Below, in pieces: positions 59,400 to 64,000 of a stretch of 64,000 nt of DNA (the stretch's first letter is position 1; every line of letters begins with the position of its first letter). Source of the stretch: Sphagnum compactum (Eukaryota > Bryophyta > Sphagnopsida > Sphagnales); assembly GCA_965153455.1 (NCBI GenBank), contig OZ234494.1, positions 11,656,001 to 11,720,000 of the forward strand. Direction: 5' to 3'. A program made the position numbers and the translations under genes. The notes under the pieces were generated by a model. The model was not told the DNA's origin, did no database searches, and saw nothing but the letters and a program-made list of their open reading frames with translations.

Positions 59400-59790
59400 T
59401 CTGAGGATCAAAGAAACATGCCATGGCTAACCTCTGTTGTTGCAATTGTGCACATGATTGTCTTCATAATGACCATGTGGCATAACAATTGCCCAGCAAA
59501 TATTGTTGTAATTCCTGTTGCTGCAGATTATTGAAGTCTCCCATTTTGTTGAGAAGCAAGTTTGCTTTCCTGACGGAGACCCTATTGCTAGCTCCATCAG
59601 CCAGGAAGTTGGTGGAATTGGGATGCTTGAGTCAGAGCTTGTTGCAAACAACCATGGGGGCTCGCACACCATTTCTTCCTTGTGCTTGCATGCTGGCTTG
59701 TTCCATTTGGTTGAAAATCTGGCAGGTGTTCTTGTGATTGGCATTTCACCCAAGCATGTACATTATCTGCAGTTATCTATGACACAGATG
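59400..59790 (+). pseudogene. Relic of a rhomboid-family intramembrane protease gene
   Basis: Two plus-strand coding pieces. The first (about 59410-59505) reads RNMPWLTSVVAIVHMIVFIM and then TMWHNNCPAN, the first membrane span and NNCP step of plant rhomboid-like proteins. After an intron-like gap with a CTGCAG acceptor (59521-59526) the second reads KFAFLTETLLLAPSARKLVE, then after a one-base frame change near 59620 continues LCLHAGLFHLVENLAGVLVI. These match the FSFQPL...NPLLGPS...LHAG-x-x-HLLAN part of the family. The later spans carrying the catalytic GxSG Ser and the His were not found between 59760 and 62480, so the copy is truncated as well as frameshifted. In live relatives the enzyme cleaves membrane proteins in Golgi, plastid or other membranes. 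Confidence 0.68.
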
Positions 59791-60403
59791 ATGACATGCC
59801 TTTGAAATCCAAGCACACATTTCTCTTTCCACACTCATTGCTGGCTTGCTGGCTCTATAATTCCAAGGTAAAGTCCTCAGATTTTCATTTGACCATGAAG
59901 TTCAAATCATCCTTAGTGCAATTTCTGAAACACAAATCCCACAAACCTGATCACATTCAACCAGAGTCACTGTGCAGAAGCTCTCTACCTTTGAATCCTT
60001 AGCTTGAATGAATCCTTGACTGAAATATCGGCAAGTGTACCTTCCAAATTCAAACACTCTGTTTTTGTGCAGATGCTTGTGCAGATGACCATGTTGCAAT
60101 CTGTTGACATGTTGCAAAACACAACAAAACACCGTCTCAGAAATTTGCTATGGCATTCCTCAAACAAAACCTTGAGAAAAGATCTTGCATAGATAACACT
60201 TCGTTTGAAATCTGCAAGTTCTAAAGTTTGGCAAATGTCAAAACTTCTGAAACTGTCTTGGATGTCCATCCTCACGATTGAGCTCTAACAAAGAAACTAT
60301 GATCCAAATAGAATGAAAGTAGCAGAGTTCTTGTCATGGGTAGTAGATCTTCCAGTTTCCTTCTTGCACGATGCACTATGTATTTGTTGAACTGTGCTGT
60401 GTA

Positions 60404-60690
60404 CTTGCATTGAGTCATCTTTGTTTGTTCTTTACCAGTGTCATGAGTTCTGTCTCTGCACACTCATTCAAGAAATGGCAAAAATGTAGGGATGGAATTG
60501 AGCTTTCCTGTGACCTTGCATTGAGTCACCTTTGATTGTTCTTCACCAGTGTCATCACTTCTGTCTCTACACATTCAAGAAATGGCAAAGATGGACATCA
60601 AGAAAGGTTGCTCATGGTACAAATACATGATGAGTACACAATAAGTGTTGCTCATGGTGCAAATATATGATGAGTATGCCAGTGCATCTG
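60404..60690. repeat. Two short direct duplications (111 bp and 40 bp)
   Basis: CTTGCATTGAGTCA starts at 60404 and 60515 with following sequence conserved through TTCAAGAAATGGCAAA. GTTGCTCATGGT starts at 60607 and 60647 and continues ACAAATA/GCAAATA and ATGATGAGTA. Confidence 0.85.
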
Positions 60691-62500
60691 TGGAATTGCT
60701 CTGGAAACCAAGAAATGGGATGCTTCCCATCATCACACCAAGGATACCTGTGGGTATAAAAGTGCCAACAATGTAAACTCAAGACTGGCCTTCTGTTAGC
60801 AACTTTGATCCAAACACTCCACAAGTTCAAGGTTTTTGCATCAGAAGCTGTGTTCAAGAATCTCAATTTGTGTAGCTACTTGGGAGCGCTTGTTTCAAGA
60901 GGCAGGATGGGAAACTGATGACAAATGATGGTGGGAAACTTTAAGGAGAAACAAGCACACAACAAGAGAAGCCAAGCACCAACAAAGTGAGATTGTTGAT
61001 AGATCCAGTGCTCAAAGCATATGAAAGAAGTTTGTAACAGCAGTAGGTCAGTGTTTCTCAATAGGAAAATGGATCTTTAAAGATCTGTTGTTACAGCATT
61101 TTTTATCAGTCCTGTGGATGATTCAAATCACATTTTGCACATTATGACGACCAATTTGGTCATCAAATGACCGTCAAGAGGTGGGGAAATGGCTTCAGCT
61201 GTCAGTTGTAACAATTCTAAAGCTTGCAACCTCTATGAGATTTTCTTGATCCCCTTTCCAGATACTCTGCAATGTGATATGACTACTTCTCAAAAACAGG
61301 CATTTTGTGAACAAATGAAACTTCTGGAAGATTTACTGACATAGTACCCTAACATTTGTAGACCAGCCTCCCCTGCAAGCCAGAGATTGGCAAACAAACA
61401 AGATCATGAGATATGGAGCAATAAGCAAAAGCTCAAAGGCAAGGTTGCATTGCAAATGACAGTAGCCAACCCCTTGCACTAAAATTTCAGAAGACATTAT
61501 TGCTAAATTCCTTGAAGGCAGAAGTTTAAGACACACACAAAAAAGTCTTGCAAATTCTGACTCCTGCACACAGTCATGAGAAAACCAGAAAATATGTGGA
61601 AAATAAAGACCTGATATTACTTCACTTGAAGACATTGCTCTGGTCCTGACCTCATTAGCTTGAGAGTTGCTGCTCACATTTTGGATTGTGGTCTCTCCTG
61701 CACTAAAGAAACGGTTCAAGCTCACACAATCCAGTCTCTGGCAACAATCATAGCACTGCTTGAAACCCCAAGACTCTTCCCAGTGTCAGCCCAAGCTGCA
61801 AACCAAAGACTAGGTGGCATCACCATCCTGATCACAATGCAATGTTGGCCACTCAAGACTCTAATTGTGCCTTGACCCTGTCATGGTGGTAAATCTCAAT
61901 GCGAAAAATTGACAGTAAGAGCCTGTAGTCTCCTCAACTGTAAGCAATTCTCAATCTTTAGGATATTTGGTGTCAAGACATCAGTGTCAAGAGATGTGCT
62001 CAGACGAAAAACAAGAACAGTTGACTGAGATATACCACTCCCATCATCATGGTCAGTTCTCCAAACAAATCTTTGAATTTGAAGCTTTCTATCAGCTGAT
62101 GGGCCCATTTTCATGCATAAATTTTCTGTCCATGCCCTGCAGTTCAGGCAAAATGTATGAGATAGTTCTCTGAGAAAGGAGAAAGCAATTATCTTCAAAG
62201 GTATTGAGAACTTCTCCATACTTCTCAAGTAACATCAACCTGCATGGAATTGAGAGATGACCGATTCATAAGGTTATAGAGTCTTCAGATCCAATATGTG
62301 TATTTCTGTTGCAAGGCCTGCAGTAGCAGGAAGACCTCAACCATGGTGTTGGCTTTCTCCTTCCCAAGAAAGGAGAAAGAAACTGCTCTATTTGGCTAAT
62401 ACCCTGGACATCTGGTACCTCCATCTCTACAATACAATTTGGCTAGAACTGACATCTCTGGCCTCTGTTTTCAATTGAGCTGGAGAAACAGTTTCTTACC
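60691..62500. other. 3' flank of the phosphatase gene, no gene supported
   Basis: Many short frames but no motif. Composition resembles intron or UTR DNA. The right end should hold the phosphatase 3' UTR (minus strand). Confidence 0.4.
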
Positions 62501-63911
62501 TCATAACATTTGCATGTTGTCAGAAATTGTCATGGTTGTCCTTGGTTCTAAGAGCTCTTCCGCTTCCACTTTAGCATTCTTGGAGCAAGCCCTTTTCAGT
62601 TTTACACAGCTTTTAATCTCTACCTCAGCCATGAAAGTGGAGCTCACTGGCCGATGATCAGATAACTGTGATTCTGTCTGCTTGTACTCCAATTGCCTTA
62701 AGCCCTTCCCATACCATAGTATTCGATCACACCTGCAAAGAGCAGAACATCACATAAGCAAGGAAAAAGTACACCACACAAAAATATATCTATGAAATTG
62801 CAGAGAAATCTCCACAAACAATCAGTGCAGTCTTAACCTTATTCACCACACAAAATCAAGGTTTAGGGTTGGAGGCAAGGCCAATGCCATCATGAGGGTT
62901 CAGGCATTGAGATTTAGGCTTTTGAGCTTGAAGTCAAGGACAACGAAGCATGAGACTCTGATGTAATTCAAGGACGATATGTTGATTTGATCAGATCCTG
63001 AAGAGTTAGCATCCAAGTCAGAAAGTGGCAAATGCAGAAGAAGAATCCCAGAAGTGGAAGACATTTGTCAGGTCAAGCTCTAGCAATCAAAGATTTTGTG
63101 CCAGAATGATTCTGGAGTTACCAGGCAGGAGTGCGTCGCTTGGTCCCAATTGGTGCATCTTTGCCAAAGTACTCATCTGAATTGAAGATAAACTTGTAAG
63201 TTGGTGGAAAACAAATGGGGTTTTCATGCCAGCCCTCAAACACACGCCCTGCTCTTTGCTCAAGTGTCAGCTGCTCACCCAAAATCAAGACAATGAACAT
63301 TCTCAAATGTCAACTGAATTTGTCATAGAAACAATGTGCCTTGCTGCTAAACATGGCAATTGCAGTGAGAGGACAGGAATCAGAGCTAACTGACAGAGAC
63401 TTTTGCATGAAGAATTTTTTGTCAAAATTGTCAGTACCTGATCTTTCTGAAGAAGGCACTCCCAGGCACCTTGGTTAACCAGCTCCCATGTGTATTCATC
63501 CGGTGCATCAACACGGTAGTTCAGATCTCCAAGCCATATGATTCGACTGTACAGCTCATCAGTCATAGCGACAAACACAATCACAAACGCTCCTCAGCAA
63601 CAATAACCCAGTCTCTTGCACTTGACATTTGCTGCTTCAAATTATCAAGCTTCTCAACATGCAATCGAATGAAGGACCAGTATGACTGATTGAACACAAA
63701 TGAAACAAGTCTCTTACTCATGAGTCATGATAGTCTTGGGCAACTCAATCCTGGGGTGTTTCATCAACCGAGGGAATGTTGTCCGACGCAGTATCTCAGC
63801 AACATCTGCATTTCGCCGAAGTTCATCTCCTTCCTCATGGCCTGATTTCAAATGTGTGCATACAAAACAAAAGCTGGTTTGATGAAGAAACAAACTAACT
63901 GAAACTGCCCC
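62501..63911 (-). CDS. Inositol polyphosphate 5-phosphatase, 3' part (four exons; 5' part outside window)
   Basis: Exons 63911-63718, 63546-63438, 63270-63122 and 62732-62501 join in frame (all GT-AG) to a TGA at 62501. The visible C-terminal part is 227 residues. Motifs: [19 protein letters not shown] in the first exon; signature 1 [10 protein letters not shown] at the start of the second; [20 protein letters not shown] in the third; signature 2 [14 protein letters not shown], whose first Trp codon is split by the third intron; then [14 protein letters not shown] Asp/Asn and PAWCDR Asp are catalytic or metal-binding residues of the family. The tail ([20 protein letters not shown]) matches the conserved end of plant type enzymes, so it is complete at the 3' end. 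The enzyme removes the 5-phosphate from inositol phosphates or phosphoinositides and acts in plant signalling, vein and root-hair development. Which plant subgroup it belongs to is not decided. The upstream exons, starting with one expected to end GNK, lie beyond 64000. Confidence 0.95.
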
Positions 63912-64000
63912 CTGCGCACAAAACCCCAAACTCAAGTCTCATTGCTCAAACTCCTCCCAGAAATTTCACAAAGAACTAGTCTCTTGCAATGCACTCTATG
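63912..64000 (-). other. Intron of the phosphatase gene (partial)
   Basis: Ends in TTGTGCGCAG directly before GAVSVS. No exon is visible in the remaining 89 bases. Confidence 0.8.

Noticed and set aside
59212-60275. Minus-strand frames across the rhomboid relic
   Set aside because: They are antisense to the recognisable plus-strand blocks and carry no motif.
1-64000. tRNA, rRNA, CRISPR arrays and bacterial-type operons
   Set aside because: No complete tRNA cloverleaf or rRNA sequence was seen, and the spliced plant genes exclude a prokaryotic origin; the tandem repeats have no spacer structure.

Overview
The window looks like a gene-poor, AT-rich plant nuclear chromosome. Three genes are intact or intact as far as they are visible: an AP2/ERF transcription factor on the plus strand (17628-19585, one intron), a germin-like protein on the minus strand (41973-43151, one intron) and the 3' part of an inositol polyphosphate 5-phosphatase on the minus strand (62501-63911, four exons, continuing past the window end). 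All their splice sites are GT-AG and the phases close exactly. Plant-only families, LINE, hAT, PIF/Harbinger and MULE debris, and CCCTAAA-type repeats point to a land plant with a large genome. A fern or other seed-free plant, or a gymnosperm, is my guess; the sequence does not settle it.

Layout. 0-7.6 kb: LINE reverse-transcriptase debris at the left edge, an 89-bp tandem repeat, a decayed intron-bearing gene for a membrane DnaJ protein with a zinc ribbon (4175-6700), then a second LINE fragment. 7.6-17 kb: no convincing gene; tandem repeats, a tRNA-like (SINE-like) repeat, a 245-bp MULE-like element holding a transposase zinc knuckle, a foldback region, an inverted pair of dispersed repeats, and GC-richer DNA leading to the ERF gene. 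17.6-20.7 kb: the ERF gene and, 0.7 kb past its stop, a 112-bp tandem repeat. 20.7-28 kb: diverged tandem repeats of 85-325 bp. 28-32.1 kb: a Harbinger-type nuclease pseudogene, about 2 kb of degenerate telomere-like (CCCTAAA) higher-order repeats, and a 1,041-bp hAT-type element with a perfect 8-bp target duplication. 32-41 kb: hairpins, a second transposase relic, unknown degraded frames, a Harbinger transposase pseudogene and a 301-bp MITE with TTA duplications. 41.9-44.3 kb: the germin-like gene and its upstream region. 44-58 kb: mostly low-complexity DNA, with a gag-like relic, an unplaced coding-like segment and an intact orphan ORF (54547-54960). 58-62.5 kb: CT microsatellites and a rhomboid-family gene relic. 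62.5-64 kb: the phosphatase.

The three genes show no functional link. Most other coding-like sequence is broken: frameshifts, in-frame stops or lost splice sites appear in every transposon gene and in both cellular-gene relics.
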